This document shows positions 36,576 through 45,859 of a DNA stretch of 64,000 bases, piece after piece; positions within the stretch are counted from its first letter, which is position 1; each line of letters begins with the position of its first letter. The notes under the pieces were generated by a model. It made no database searches. It was not told where the DNA came from and was given only the letters and a program-made list of their open reading frames with translations. A program made the translations under genes and the position numbers. The DNA is from an uncultured Pseudomonadales bacterium (GTDB taxonomy: Bacteria > Pseudomonadota > Gammaproteobacteria > Pseudomonadales > Azotimanducaceae): NCBI GenBank assembly GCA_958296025.1, contig OY282430.1:1-64000 (forward strand), written 5' to 3'.

Positions 36576-37863
36576 TAGCACCCGAGAGCTCCTGACGAAG
36601 ATAGCACTGGGCGAGAGCACTTTTCTGGAGTTCAAGGAAGTGCGCTTTGCTGGTGGAAAAGTGAAAGGGCCAAGTCGAGCCGACTTGGCTGACGGCCTTG
36701 CAGCTTTAGCCAATAGCAAAGGAGGAATCTTCATTCTGGGTGTTGAAAACAAGACCCACGAGATAGTCGGCATTGACGTGGATCGCCTTGACGCCGTCGT
36801 GAACTTCGTTCGAGAAGTTTGCGCAGACATGATTGATCCTGCGTTAGAACATATCATCCTCGATAGATTGTTGCTGCCATCGAGTATCGGGGAGGAGCTT
36901 CCAGTAGTCAAAATCGAGATTCCTCGCAGCCTGTTTGTACACAGGAGTCCTGGCGGCTATTTGCATCGTTTTGGCGATTCTAAACGGGTGATGTCGCCGG
37001 AGTATTTGGCACGACTATTTCAACAAAGGAGCCAAAGCCGTCTAATTCGCTTCGACGAACAGATAGTCCCCACAGCCAAACTCGAAGATTTGCCGACTGA
37101 TATATGGGAGCACTTTCGATCTTTCACATCTCGAGATAACACTGAAACATTCCTTGGAAAGCTAGGAATGGTCGGTCAGGACGAAAATGGTCTCGTGAGA
37201 CCGACCGTGGCAGGGGTTCTTATGGGCAGTGCCGATCCGCGTGAGTGGTTGCCCAATGCATTTGTGCAGGCGGTAGCCTATCGGGGCAATGCTATCCACG
37301 TTGATCTCGAAGGGGAGTCCTACCAGCTAGATGCCATGGACTTCTCTGGACCATTGAACACGCAGGTATTGGAAGCATGTCGGTTCGTGGTCAAGAACAT
37401 GAAAACAGCAGCGTTCAAGGATCAGGGTCGTATAGATGTGCCCCAATACGATATGACGGCGGTATTCGAAGCAATCGCCAATGCGGTAGTTCATCGGGAC
37501 TATTCAATACATGGCTCCAAAGTGCGGTTACGCTTGTTTCAGAATAGACTTGAACTGTACTCGCCTGGGGGCATATCGAATTCTTTGAGGATCGACAGCC
37601 TGCACTTGCGTCAGTCTGCGCGGAACGAAGCAATATGCAGCTTAATGGCAAAGTGCCAAATACCGGACGAATCTTGGTTGAGGACCGATCGAAAAACCAT
37701 GATGGAGCGACGAGGTGATGGTGTTCCTATTATATTGAACACCAGTACAAGGCTTTCCGGCATCGAGCCTAGGTACGAGTTGCTTGATGAATCAGAGGTG
37801 CGATTGACGATATTTGCGGCTGAGCCTGGAAGACTGCCTCGTGAACCACGCTCAGCTAGTTGA
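36568..37863 (+). CDS. AlbA_2 (Schlafen-type) plus HATPase_c_4 putative DNA-binding regulator/effector
   Basis: 431 residues from ATG 36568, overlapping the ATPase stop by 8 bp. The N-terminus is an AlbA_2 domain (FLEFKEVRFAGGKVKGPSRA, DGLAALANSKGGIFILGVE). The C-terminal half is the HATPase_c_4 domain of RecG-like ATP-binding proteins (YDMTAVFEAIANAVVHRDYS, RLELYSPGGISNSL, RRGDGVPIILNTS). Such proteins recur between pglX and pglZ in BREX islands and beside other defence genes; their role is poorly known. Low GC matches the upstream ATPase, supporting joint acquisition. Confidence 0.82.
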   Translation: MFDSTRELLTKIALGESTFLEFKEVRFAGGKVKGPSRADLADGLAALANSKGGIFILGVENKTHEIVGIDVDRLDAVVNFVREVCADMIDPALEHIILDRLLLPSSIGEELPVVKIEIPRSLFVHRSPGGYLHRFGDSKRVMSPEYLARLFQQRSQSRLIRFDEQIVPTAKLEDLPTDIWEHFRSFTSRDNTETFLGKLGMVGQDENGLVRPTVAGVLMGSADPREWLPNAFVQAVAYRGNAIHVDLEGESYQLDAMDFSGPLNTQVLEACRFVVKNMKTAAFKDQGRIDVPQYDMTAVFEAIANAVVHRDYSIHGSKVRLRLFQNRLELYSPGGISNSLRIDSLHLRQSARNEAICSLMAKCQIPDESWLRTDRKTMMERRGDGVPIILNTSTRLSGIEPRYELLDESEVRLTIFAAEPGRLPREPRSAS

Positions 37864-37958
37864 ACTATTCGGCAATGACGAAAATTCGGGCGTGAAGTTT
37901 GACGCCGCGGAGAATCACCCAAGGTAACGAAGTCGAACGCCGAGGAATTCTGGCGACC

Positions 37959-38413
37959 ATGCAAGACGCTGATAAAGGCAGTCATCGCATCATCGAGCGC
38001 TTAAAGCTGGCCATCGAGTCCGCCTCCGCCCACAACCCCAACGACGCCGAACGCCCCGCCGTCATTCTCTGGATGGACAGCGGCTCGCATTGGCGGCCCA
38101 TCATCCCGCAACTCCGCCGCCTGATGCCGCAATTGCTCACGCTCGGCGACTTCCAGCCGGAGGAACGCACCGGCCGGCCATCTGGCTGGGTTACGAAATC
38201 GACCGGCAGCCTCCCGCCGAGCACCCGCCGGTCATCTACGTGCCCGGCGTCAGCCGCCAAGCCCTCGGCACGGCGGAGACCTGCCCTAAGCACTTGAAGC
38301 CGCTGGTGGAGCTTCAGTATCGGGGCCTGTGCTGGACGCAGAGGAACGGGCGGGACTGGAACCGTGGAGGCGTTCCTCGCGTCCAGCAACGGCGGCCTCG
38401 GTTTGGATGCTGG
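37959..38413 (+). pseudogene. N-terminal remnant of pglZ with at least two frameshifts
   Basis: Three reading frames in turn give RIIERLKLAIESASAHNPND, AERPAVILWMDSGSHW and PQLLTLGDFQPEERTG, then AIWLGYEIDRQ, VIYVPGVSRQALG and LKPLVELQYRG, then VEAFLASSNGGLGLDAGKE. These are successive blocks of the PglZ alkaline-phosphatase-like BREX protein as I recall it. Frameshifts fall near 38170 and 38355. The remaining several hundred codons are missing, and the frame runs directly into a brxL remnant. Confidence 0.68.
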
Positions 38414-38655
38414 AAAAGAGCTTGAAGGGCGGACTGATTGTCGTCGGGGCCTTGAACCTTGGCGGCTCGGTGGCGCTGTTGCCCAATGCGGTGGGCGTCG
38501 TGGAGGTGGCGGTGGAGAAAGGGGCCCACACCATTTTGCTGCCCATTTCCTCAAGAAAGCAGCTCTTTGAACTCTCCGACGACATGGCCACCCGCATCAA
38601 CATCCAGTTCTATTCGGAGCCGACGGACGCCTTGCTGAAGGCGCTGTTGGAGTGA
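38414..38655 (+). pseudogene. C-terminal remnant of brxL (Lon-like BREX protein)
   Basis: The final 79 codons encode LKGGLIVVGALNLGGSVALL, VVEVAVEKGAHTILLPISSR and KQLFELSDDMATRINIQFYS, ending DALLKALLE. This matches the C-terminal Lon-like protease domain of BrxL as I know it. The whole AAA+ portion is missing, and the fusion point with pglZ is at about 38410. The 218 bp that follow hold no gene I can support. Confidence 0.7.
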
Positions 38656-38873
38656 AGCGAAGCGGCGGCCTATTGATTTCGTCCGTTGCGAAACAACCTG
38701 ACTTGGCGAGCGTTGTCCATTGATCAGCTCTCTTTTGTGTGCCTATGCCTAAGCATGTGCCTGTATTGGGACAGACGCAATTGGGTTCCATTTCCAGATG
38801 CGCAAAGGGGTCCCGAGCGCAGTACGGCTGCTCTAGGTGAGTTGCAAAACGCCGAATTGACAGGGGGAAGCCT

Positions 38874-39650
38874 TCAAAACTCCTCCAGCAGCCGCCCTTT
38901 GCCGGTGATGCGGTCCTGTACGCCGCATTTGCGCAGAGTGTGCCAGATGGTGGCGATGTTGATGGGCAGCATCGGCTTTTGCAGCCAGAGCTCCAGGGTG
39001 GGGAAGATATCCACTGTGGAAAGGTTGGTGCCGCACTGGACGATGGCATCCACGTCATCCCCGTCCACCTGCCGGACCGCGTCCATGACTTGGCGAATGC
39101 TGGTTTCGGCGATGGCGGTGGCCGAGGGGCAGGACAGGCCGGCGACTTGCTTGACCTCAAAGCCGATCTCGCCGAAGAAGCGGCGCACGTTGGCGTCCCC
39201 CACCGGCGGGTAGGGGGTAATGACGGAAATGGTCTTCACGCCGAAGGCTTGGAGCGCGTCCTTGGTGGCGCCGGCGCCGGTGCTGAGGCCCATAGCGCCG
39301 ATTTGCTCCTGTATTCCTTGCTCAAAAGCGACGTTGCCGTCGATGCCGCCCCAGAAGGTCTCCGCCGACATGCCCAGCATCAGGTGGGTGATCTTGGCGC
39401 TCAGCACCCGGTCGATGGCGCCCGGCAGTTCGCCGCGCATCAACTCCAGGAAGCGCTCGAACACGCTGTCCAGACCCTCCCCGGTTTGTTCGTTTTCGTC
39501 GGCCCAGTCGCGCAGTTCGATCCAGAAGCGGGAGGGATGCCAAGTCACCCCGTCCAGGGCGAACTGCTGCAGGTCGTACTCCACGCCCGTGTTGGTGGAG
39601 GGAATCAACACGCCGATGCGGGCGCGGTGGCCGATTTGATAGTTGTCCAT
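38874..39650 (-). CDS. maleate isomerase/arylmalonate decarboxylase-like protein (Asp/Glu racemase superfamily), copy 1
   Basis: 258 residues from ATG 39648-39650 with GGAGA upstream. Two-lobed Asp/Glu racemase fold: IGVLIPSTNTGVEYDLQQFA (carboxylate-binding SxNT), THLMLGMSAETFWGG (first catalytic region), ISVITPYPPVGDANVRRFF, and DAIVQCGTNLSTVD (second catalytic region with Cys). The first region has Ser/Ala where maleate isomerase has Cys, so only one catalytic Cys is visible, as in arylmalonate decarboxylase. It could isomerise a substituted maleate or decarboxylate a malonate. Neighbouring SDR on the same strand upstream. A paralogue lies at 52774. Confidence 0.82.
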   Translation of the reverse strand: MDNYQIGHRARIGVLIPSTNTGVEYDLQQFALDGVTWHPSRFWIELRDWADENEQTGEGLDSVFERFLELMRGELPGAIDRVLSAKITHLMLGMSAETFWGGIDGNVAFEQGIQEQIGAMGLSTGAGATKDALQAFGVKTISVITPYPPVGDANVRRFFGEIGFEVKQVAGLSCPSATAIAETSIRQVMDAVRQVDGDDVDAIVQCGTNLSTVDIFPTLELWLQKPMLPINIATIWHTLRKCGVQDRITGKGRLLEEF

Positions 39651-39798
39651 TTTCGTCTCCACCCCATAATAGACCCTGAGGTGCCTCGGCCGCTGGCCGG
39701 TTGGTCGGGCTGTATGAAAAACGGGTTGATGCGGCTCCCTGCGGGCTTGGGTTCGGCGGCCCCGATGCCGGGTGCCGCCTCTGTCTCGGACATCTTCT

Positions 39799-40599
39799 TC
39801 AGCAGGGAAGATCCGCAAACAGCTCGCGCTTCCTGAAGGGCGCGGCCAGGAAGCGTCGCATGGCCTTGCCCATGGTCAGCCATGCCACCTTGGCGCCGTC
39901 TTGGTTCGCCCTGAGGATGCCGTCCGCCAGATAGGGCGTCACCGTCTCCACGCGGTCCGCGAGAATGTTGAACATGCGCTTGGCCCGCTGCCATTCCGGC
40001 GAATTCAGGTCGTAGTCCCCCACCAACAGGTCGGTGACGACGATGCCGGGGCTGAGGGTGCAGATCTGAATGTCGGTGCCGGCGGCATCCTTGCGCAGCG
40101 CCTTGTTGAGGTAGTTGACCGCCCGCTTGGTGGCCCCGTAGGCGGCCAAGCCGGGCTGCGCCATGCCGTTGCTGCCGAAGCCCTCCATGTTCCAGATCTG
40201 GCCGCCGCCCTGCGCCTTCATGCCGGCCATGGCCACTTTGTTGGCCAGCAGCATGCCCTTGAGGTTGGCATCGACGATGGCCGCCAAGTCCGCCTCCGAA
40301 TGCTCCCAAAGCGGTGCCCGATGAATGCTGATGCCAGCGTTGTTCACCCAAACATCCACCCGTTTGAAGGCTGCCTTGGCGCAATCCCACAGGCCCTGCA
40401 GATCCGCTTGACGGGTGATGTCGCAGGCGCATCCGGCCACTTGGCTTCCAGCAAACGCGGCGGTTAGTTCCTCCACCAGCGAGTCCACGGCCGCTTGGCT
40501 GCGTCCGCTGACCGTGACCTTGCAGCCCCTAGCGAGAAAACTCTGCGCCAGACCGCGACCAATGCCCCGAGTGCTGCCCGTGATGACGATGGATTTCAT
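39799..40599 (-). CDS. short-chain dehydrogenase/reductase
   Basis: 266 residues from ATG 40597-40599 with GGAGG upstream. VITGSTRGIGRGLAQSFLARG and VSGRSQAAVD (NADP preference from the Arg), WVNNAGISIHR, EGFGSNGMAQPGLAAYGATKRA (catalytic Ser and Tyr-x3-Lys) are typical of classical SDRs, and the C-terminus is more divergent (FNILADRVETVTPYLADGIL). Substrate unknown. Cotranscribed with the maleate-isomerase-like gene downstream. Its promoter region also contains operator D on the far side, 86 bp upstream, so it may belong to the same regulon. Confidence 0.85.
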   Translation of the reverse strand: MKSIVITGSTRGIGRGLAQSFLARGCKVTVSGRSQAAVDSLVEELTAAFAGSQVAGCACDITRQADLQGLWDCAKAAFKRVDVWVNNAGISIHRAPLWEHSEADLAAIVDANLKGMLLANKVAMAGMKAQGGGQIWNMEGFGSNGMAQPGLAAYGATKRAVNYLNKALRKDAAGTDIQICTLSPGIVVTDLLVGDYDLNSPEWQRAKRMFNILADRVETVTPYLADGILRANQDGAKVAWLTMGKAMRRFLAAPFRKRELFADLPC

Positions 40600-40660
40600 G
40601 GCTGGCGACCTCCTCTTCGTCCGTCGATTGCCTTCGGCCCCTATTTCAACACCTCGCTCG

Positions 40661-40701
40661 CAACTCGGCGTGGCGAGATGATGAATAATGATATATCATT
40701 A
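40661..40701. promoter_or_regulatory. conserved 40-bp promoter block with the longest GntR operator (site D)
   Basis: CAACTCGGCGTGGCGAGA (40661-40678), identical to 27358-27375, is followed 8 bp later by TAATGATATATCATTA (40686-40701), a perfect 16-bp palindrome and the most complete copy of the motif. It lies between the SDR gene (minus) and the lyase-TonB receptor operon (plus). Confidence 0.75.
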
Positions 40702-40854
40702 AGTCTAAAGGGATTTCGGAGAGGGTGCGGAGATGCATGTCCATGCGCATCGCAAGACGCCAACCCCAAGGAGGCAGGGCCTCTTTGCGGCCTTTTGCCG
40801 GGCATCGGCTGATGCGAGGCGGGGCGTCGAGGCAAAAGTCGGGGAGAAGCTGAA

Positions 40855-41763
40855 TTGGACCAGGTGATCGTCAACGACGTGGCGCCCCGGGATGGCTTGC
40901 AGAATGATCCAGCGGCCGTGTCCGCCGCCGACCGCGCCGAGTTGGTCAACAGCTTGGTCGATGTCGGCCTGCCGGCCGTGGAGGTGGCCAGCTTCGTCAG
41001 CCCGAAGGCCGTTCCGAAAATGGCGGGGGCGGCGGAGCTTGTCGCGGCCCTCGATCTCGACCGGGCCGACTTCAGCGCCTTGGTGCCCAACCGCAAGGGC
41101 TACGAGATGGCCCGTGCTGCGGGGATGCGCTCCGTCGCCTTGGTGCTTTCCGCCACCGAAACCATGAACCGCAAAAACATCAACATGGGCCTAGACCAAG
41201 CCCTAGCCGTGTGCCGGGAGACCGTGCAACAGGCTTGCGCCGACGGCTTGAAGGCCAGGGCCTACGTCTCGGTGGCCTTTGCCTGCCCCTTTGAAGGGCC
41301 GGTGCAGGACAGCCAAGTGGAGCTGCTGGCCGGGGAGATGTTCGCCGCCGGAGCGCAGGAAGTCATCATCGCCGACACCATCGGGGCCGGCAATCCGCTG
41401 CGGGCCAAGCAGTTGTTTGGCCGCTTGGCCGCCGCCTTCGATGCCGCCAAGCTGGCTGCCCATCTACACGACACCCGGGCCTTGGCGCTGGCCAACGCCT
41501 GGCAGGCGTTGGAGTGCGGCATCCGCAAATTCGACGCCTCCGCCGGCGGCTTGGGCGGCTGCCCCTTCGCGCCGGGCGCGGCCGGCAACTTGGCGACGGA
41601 GGATCTGGTCAGCCTACTGCACCAAGCCGGTTTGGAAACGGGCATCGATTTGGCGGCGCTGCTGAAAGTGGTCGGGCGCATCGAATCCTTGGTCGGCCGG
41701 CCCGTGGGTGGGCGGGCATTGCCTTGGCTGCACCGTCGGTTTGCAAACCGGGAGGCCGCATGA
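40855..41763 (+). CDS. HMG-CoA lyase-family enzyme (copy 2)
   Basis: 302 residues from TTG 40855 (GGGAG upstream); GTG 40864 is an alternative. HMGL marks: VNDVAPRDGLQND, LSATETMNRKNINM, AAHLHDTRALALANAWQAL (metal His pair) and GGLGGCPFAPGAAGNLATEDL with the catalytic Cys. It cleaves a branched 3-hydroxyacyl-CoA. It is related to the 23841 enzyme but clearly diverged (NDVAPRDG versus SEVGLRDG), suggesting different substrates. First gene of an operon with the TonB receptor 63 bp downstream, under operator D. Confidence 0.88.
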   Translation: MDQVIVNDVAPRDGLQNDPAAVSAADRAELVNSLVDVGLPAVEVASFVSPKAVPKMAGAAELVAALDLDRADFSALVPNRKGYEMARAAGMRSVALVLSATETMNRKNINMGLDQALAVCRETVQQACADGLKARAYVSVAFACPFEGPVQDSQVELLAGEMFAAGAQEVIIADTIGAGNPLRAKQLFGRLAAAFDAAKLAAHLHDTRALALANAWQALECGIRKFDASAGGLGGCPFAPGAAGNLATEDLVSLLHQAGLETGIDLAALLKVVGRIESLVGRPVGGRALPWLHRRFANREAA

Positions 41764-41826
41764 ACGCGCTGCTGCGGAATCTGTGCGCAACGGAGGTTGG
41801 CAAGCAAAGAATCTAGGGAGAAAGTC

Positions 41827-44457
41827 ATGAAGCACATGAAATACCTGCTTTGCGGCGTACTGCCGGCGGTTTTGACCGGTGCGCCCGCATCGACGACGGC
41901 TCAAGATGAGGCAAGCGCCGAAGCCCTAATTACCGCGGAGATTGTGGTCACGGCGCGGCGCCGCGAGGATGCGCTGCAGGAGGTGCCCCTTTCGGTGAGC
42001 GCCGTCACCGCCGAGCAGATCGAAAGGCGTGGCTTGCGGGATGTGCAGGACCTCGCCCAAGGCACATCGGGCTTGATTTACGAAAACTACTCGACAGCCG
42101 GCCTGTCCGCTGCCGCGGTCATCCGCGGCATGGGGCAAACCTTCACCACTGACCGGATCCAGAACACCGCTGTCTTCTTCGACAACATCTATCTGCAGCG
42201 TCAGTCCATGATCAATCCTGGCCTGATGGACTTGGCGCGGGTGGAGGTGGTCAAGGGCCCGCAGAACAGCCAATTTGGCCGCAACGCCTTCTCCGGCGTG
42301 ATCCACTACGTCAGCAAGCAACCCACCGATACGCGGACAGGCCAATTGGCGGTCACCTACGGCAGCGGCGAGCGGTTCGACCTGCGCGGCAGCCTCTCCG
42401 GCCCCTTGGTGGAGGGCAGCCTCTATGGGCGCGTTTCCGCCAACGTTTCACAATTCGACGGCCATACGGACAACGACCATCCCTTCGCCGACCACGGGCC
42501 TGGCGGCAAGCGCGACACCAACGATCTGCTGGGCGGTTGGGACGATCAGCAGTACTCGGCGGCCCTGCGCTGGACGCCCACTGAACGCTTTGAGATCGAC
42601 GTTGCCTATCACCGCACCGAGTCGGTCCGCGAACCGCAAGCGTTCTATTTCCTCAACGGTGCCCGCAACGCCTTCGACAGCGGCGAAAACGCCGGGCCGC
42701 CAACCTTCGCCTTCACGGTGCCCATTGCCGCCAACTGCCTGGACACCCGCACCTTCAGCCGCCAAGTGCCCTTCCCGGTGCAGGGCAATCACGCCTGGTG
42801 CGGCGAACTGCCCAGATCCCCGCAGGCGCTGGACGACGCCCGCCTGCAGGCGGCTGGGTTTGCGGACACCTCGGACCGCATCACGGTCGATCCTCGCTCC
42901 ATGGCGCTGGATTCGGAGACCAACATCGCCCAATTCAATCTCGGCTACGACCTAGGCGATGCCCTGTCCGTTGACTATCGTTTCGGCTACGTTGACCACG
43001 AGGCCGACAGCTACGGCACCGCGGAAGGCCGCTCCAGCCTGATCGGTTCGGAGGTGCCCTATGCGCCGGTTCAAGAACTGCCTGAACCGCCGTTTTTCCG
43101 GTTGTTGGGATTTCCGGGCTCCTTTGGGTCCGTGGTCCACACCACCATATTCAACGCCAACCCAACGGAAGCGCTTGAAGCCACCAGCCACGAGTTGCGC
43201 CTGAGCTGGCAAAGCGAGGCCCTGTCCGTCAGGGGCGGACTGTATCGGTCCAGCAACGAGGACGAAGGCGGCGGCACTTTCCGGTTCACGGCGCCCTGCG
43301 ACAGCGCTGCGACTTGCGACGTTCCCGTCATACAAGCGCCCAATGTCTTGGAGGACCACTACATTACGGTGGTCAGGGTGGCGCCCGGCGTCAACGCCCC
43401 CGTGCCGCATCCGTTGTCCACAGGGCACGGCGTGATGGGCAACCACAACATCTACGAAGACAAGATCACCGCCCTGTTCGGCGATGTGGAGTGGGACCTC
43501 AGCGACCAGCTCACCTTGGCCCTGGAGGCCCGCTACGCTTGGGAGAAGAAGTCAGTGGAGCAACTCTCCACCACTTTCGGCGGCGCCATCCCCGCTAATG
43601 TGGAGGCCAGCAAGGACAAGACCTTCAAGTTCTTCACGCCTAGGGGCATCGTCGAGTGGCGGCCGACGGACGCCAACATGCTGTACGCCTTGGTCGCCAA
43701 GGGTGTGAAAACCGGCGGCTTCAACTCCGTGGATCCGACGGAAAACCCCGAACAAGGCATCTATCACGAAGAGGAGAACCTCACCTTCGAGATCGGCAGC
43801 AAAAACCAATTCCTTGATGACCGCTTCACCTTCAATGCAGCCGTTTACTTCATTGACTGGGAAAACGTGCAGGGCACCGAAGCCGCCACCAGCGATGACG
43901 CTTGGACCACGGACGTGGTTGGCAACATCGGAGACGCCGAAGTCTTCGGCTTTGAGGTGGATGGTCTGTGGCAGGCCACGGATCAATTCTTCTTCGACTA
44001 CAGCTTCGCCTACAGCAACGCCAAGTACAAGGACGCCATCTATGTCAGCTCCATGGCCGGCCGCCATTCGTCCTGGGGTTGCAACGACACGGTTTGCCGC
44101 GCCGACGGGCGGGTGGACGGCAACCAGGTGGAGCGCACCTCCAAGGTGCAATACGGCTTTGGCCTGAACTACACGGACAACATCTTTGTGAACTGGCGCT
44201 TGAGCGCCCGTTTTGACCTCAACTACCGCAGCCGCATGTACGCAACGCCCATGAATCTGGCGCACAACGGCGGACGAACGTTGGCCAACGCCAGCCTCAA
44301 CCTAAGCAATGGCAACTGGAACCTCAATGTGTGGAGTAGGAACCTCTTTGACAAGAAGTACGTCGCCAACAGCTTCGTGCTGCCGTCCTTCACCCGCTAC
44401 ATCGTCGGTCTGGGTTCCCGTCGCACCGTCGGCCTGACCTTGGAGTACAAAATCTGA
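41827..44457 (+). CDS. TonB-dependent receptor, paralogue 2 of a duplicated pair
   Basis: 876 residues from ATG 41827 (GGGAG upstream). Signal peptide, EIVVTARRREDALQEVPLSV, plug VIRGMGQTFTTDRIQNTAVF and RVEVVKGPQNSQFGRNAFSG, barrel end SRRTVGLTLEYKI. Nearly every block matches the 27688 receptor, including long identical stretches in the barrel. Differences cluster in loop regions (for example the residues around 43590 and 44050), which could tune ligand choice. It ends 6 bp from the stop of the convergent PucC-like gene. Ligand inferred to be a tetrapyrrole or pigment-like molecule from the neighbours, not from the protein itself. Confidence 0.93.
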   Translation: MKHMKYLLCGVLPAVLTGAPASTTAQDEASAEALITAEIVVTARRREDALQEVPLSVSAVTAEQIERRGLRDVQDLAQGTSGLIYENYSTAGLSAAAVIRGMGQTFTTDRIQNTAVFFDNIYLQRQSMINPGLMDLARVEVVKGPQNSQFGRNAFSGVIHYVSKQPTDTRTGQLAVTYGSGERFDLRGSLSGPLVEGSLYGRVSANVSQFDGHTDNDHPFADHGPGGKRDTNDLLGGWDDQQYSAALRWTPTERFEIDVAYHRTESVREPQAFYFLNGARNAFDSGENAGPPTFAFTVPIAANCLDTRTFSRQVPFPVQGNHAWCGELPRSPQALDDARLQAAGFADTSDRITVDPRSMALDSETNIAQFNLGYDLGDALSVDYRFGYVDHEADSYGTAEGRSSLIGSEVPYAPVQELPEPPFFRLLGFPGSFGSVVHTTIFNANPTEALEATSHELRLSWQSEALSVRGGLYRSSNEDEGGGTFRFTAPCDSAATCDVPVIQAPNVLEDHYITVVRVAPGVNAPVPHPLSTGHGVMGNHNIYEDKITALFGDVEWDLSDQLTLALEARYAWEKKSVEQLSTTFGGAIPANVEASKDKTFKFFTPRGIVEWRPTDANMLYALVAKGVKTGGFNSVDPTENPEQGIYHEEENLTFEIGSKNQFLDDRFTFNAAVYFIDWENVQGTEAATSDDAWTTDVVGNIGDAEVFGFEVDGLWQATDQFFFDYSFAYSNAKYKDAIYVSSMAGRHSSWGCNDTVCRADGRVDGNQVERTSKVQYGFGLNYTDNIFVNWRLSARFDLNYRSRMYATPMNLAHNGGRTLANASLNLSNGNWNLNVWSRNLFDKKYVANSFVLPSFTRYIVGLGSRRTVGLTLEYKI

Positions 44458-44463
44458 AGGCCC

Positions 44464-45837
44464 TCATGCGCCTCGGGCTTCGGCCTTCAGCCCCGCCACG
44501 GTGACCGACTGCACACAGACGCAGCAAAGGGCCACCATCAGGGCTTGCAGCACGAATATCAGGGCAAATCCAAGGTTCGCCGTCAGCAGGCCGGATTCCA
44601 CCAATGCGCTGTACAGGGTGCCGCTGACGGTGAAGGAAAGAAACAGCCCGATGACTTGGGCCAAGCTCCACAGGCCCAAATAACGGCTCTCTTGGCCGGG
44701 TGCGGTCATGTCGGCCATGAAGCTGATGGCGGGGAACACAAACAGCCCCAAGGAGAAGGCGGAGCAGACGTAAAACGTATGGAACAGGGCCAGGTTCTGG
44801 GCATGGGCGGCGTAGGCCAACAGCAGGAAACTGGCCGCCGACAGAACGCCGCCGAACAGCAGCAGCGGCTTGCCTTCCGCCATGGGCAGGGTGGGTCCCG
44901 GATCTTCCCCCGCGGCCAACGCCGCCCGGCGCTTCTTCGCTCGAACCGCCACAAAGATGCCCATGGCGGCCATGCCGACAGTTTGCATGCCGTTATAGAT
45001 GCGCTGGAAGACGGTCGATTCGCCGGCGGACATGGCGAACAGATCTCCGGCCCAAATCTCCTGCAGAATGTCTTGCAGAAAAACGCTCAAAAGCGAAAAG
45101 ATGATGAAGATGAAGAACAGGCGGGCGTGACGGCTGTAGCCCAACACGTTCATCGACGCCTGCATGGGGGCGATCAGCGATAGGGGCGGCGATGGGCTGC
45201 GCTCCCTCTCCGCCCTTTGCTCCTTGGTGAGGGGCGTTTCCAACTTAATGACGCCAAGCAAGGTCAGGCCCACCATGACCAGCGGCGACAGGCAGTAAAG
45301 GAACTGCATTTGCTCTAGGGAATACTGCTGCATGAACAGGGCGAACACCCAAGCCCAAAAGGCCATGGCCAAGGCTTGCGCGGTCCAGGTCGCCGTGGTG
45401 ACGCGGCTGCGCGCCTCCTCGCTGGTGGTGTCTTTGACCAAATCCAGGAAGGTGTTGGCCTGCATGGCGATGGCAAGGCCGAAGCAGCAGAACAAGAACA
45501 CGCACAGCAGCGTGGCTGTGGTGTCGCCGGCCTGCATTTCCACCAAAACGCTGGGAAAGAAGGGGAAGGTGACGCCGCCGATCAGTGCGCCCAACAGCAG
45601 GTATGGCGTACGCCGGAAACCCAGGATCGGATACCGCTCCGCCAACTGGCCGATCACAGGCTGTAAAGGCCCGAACAGGGTGTAAACACCGATGATGAAA
45701 GAAATCAGCATCGCCGGAATGCCCAATTCGACGATGGCCACTCTGTTGATGCTGGTCACCACTAGGCAAAAACCCCAGGCAATGGCGATCTTCTGCAAGG
45801 TGAACTGCAATTTGGCTTGGTTTTCGCTGACAATCAT
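44464..45837 (-). CDS. PucC/BCD-family major facilitator (tetrapyrrole transporter-like)
   Basis: 457 residues from ATG 45835-45837 (GAGGG upstream); 12 membrane segments. The N-terminal block SINRVAIVELGIPAMLISFI followed by LFGPLQPVIGQLAE and YPILGFRRTPYLLLGALIGG matches the PucC/LhaA (bacteriochlorophyll delivery) family. Members of phototrophs carry LNRVMIVELGVPASLV and G.RR.P at the same places. In phototrophs these proteins handle (bacterio)chlorophyll for light-harvesting complexes. Here no photosynthesis gene is seen, so pigment or pigment-fragment uptake across the inner membrane is the likelier role. Second of two such genes in tandem. Confidence 0.82.
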   Translation of the reverse strand: MIVSENQAKLQFTLQKIAIAWGFCLVVTSINRVAIVELGIPAMLISFIIGVYTLFGPLQPVIGQLAERYPILGFRRTPYLLLGALIGGVTFPFFPSVLVEMQAGDTTATLLCVFLFCCFGLAIAMQANTFLDLVKDTTSEEARSRVTTATWTAQALAMAFWAWVFALFMQQYSLEQMQFLYCLSPLVMVGLTLLGVIKLETPLTKEQRAERERSPSPPLSLIAPMQASMNVLGYSRHARLFFIFIIFSLLSVFLQDILQEIWAGDLFAMSAGESTVFQRIYNGMQTVGMAAMGIFVAVRAKKRRAALAAGEDPGPTLPMAEGKPLLLFGGVLSAASFLLLAYAAHAQNLALFHTFYVCSAFSLGLFVFPAISFMADMTAPGQESRYLGLWSLAQVIGLFLSFTVSGTLYSALVESGLLTANLGFALIFVLQALMVALCCVCVQSVTVAGLKAEARGA

Positions 45838-45859
45838 TTGGCGGCCCTCATGACTTCGC

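Noticed and set aside
37081..37110. ACTGATATATGG resembling the GntR operator
   Set aside because: It is inside the AlbA_2 coding sequence, matches only half the palindrome and lies in an AT-rich gene where such strings are expected.
40600..40854. A small gene in the leader between operator D and the lyase gene
   Set aside because: The short frames there have no ribosome binding site and no counterpart behind the equivalent promoter at 27358.
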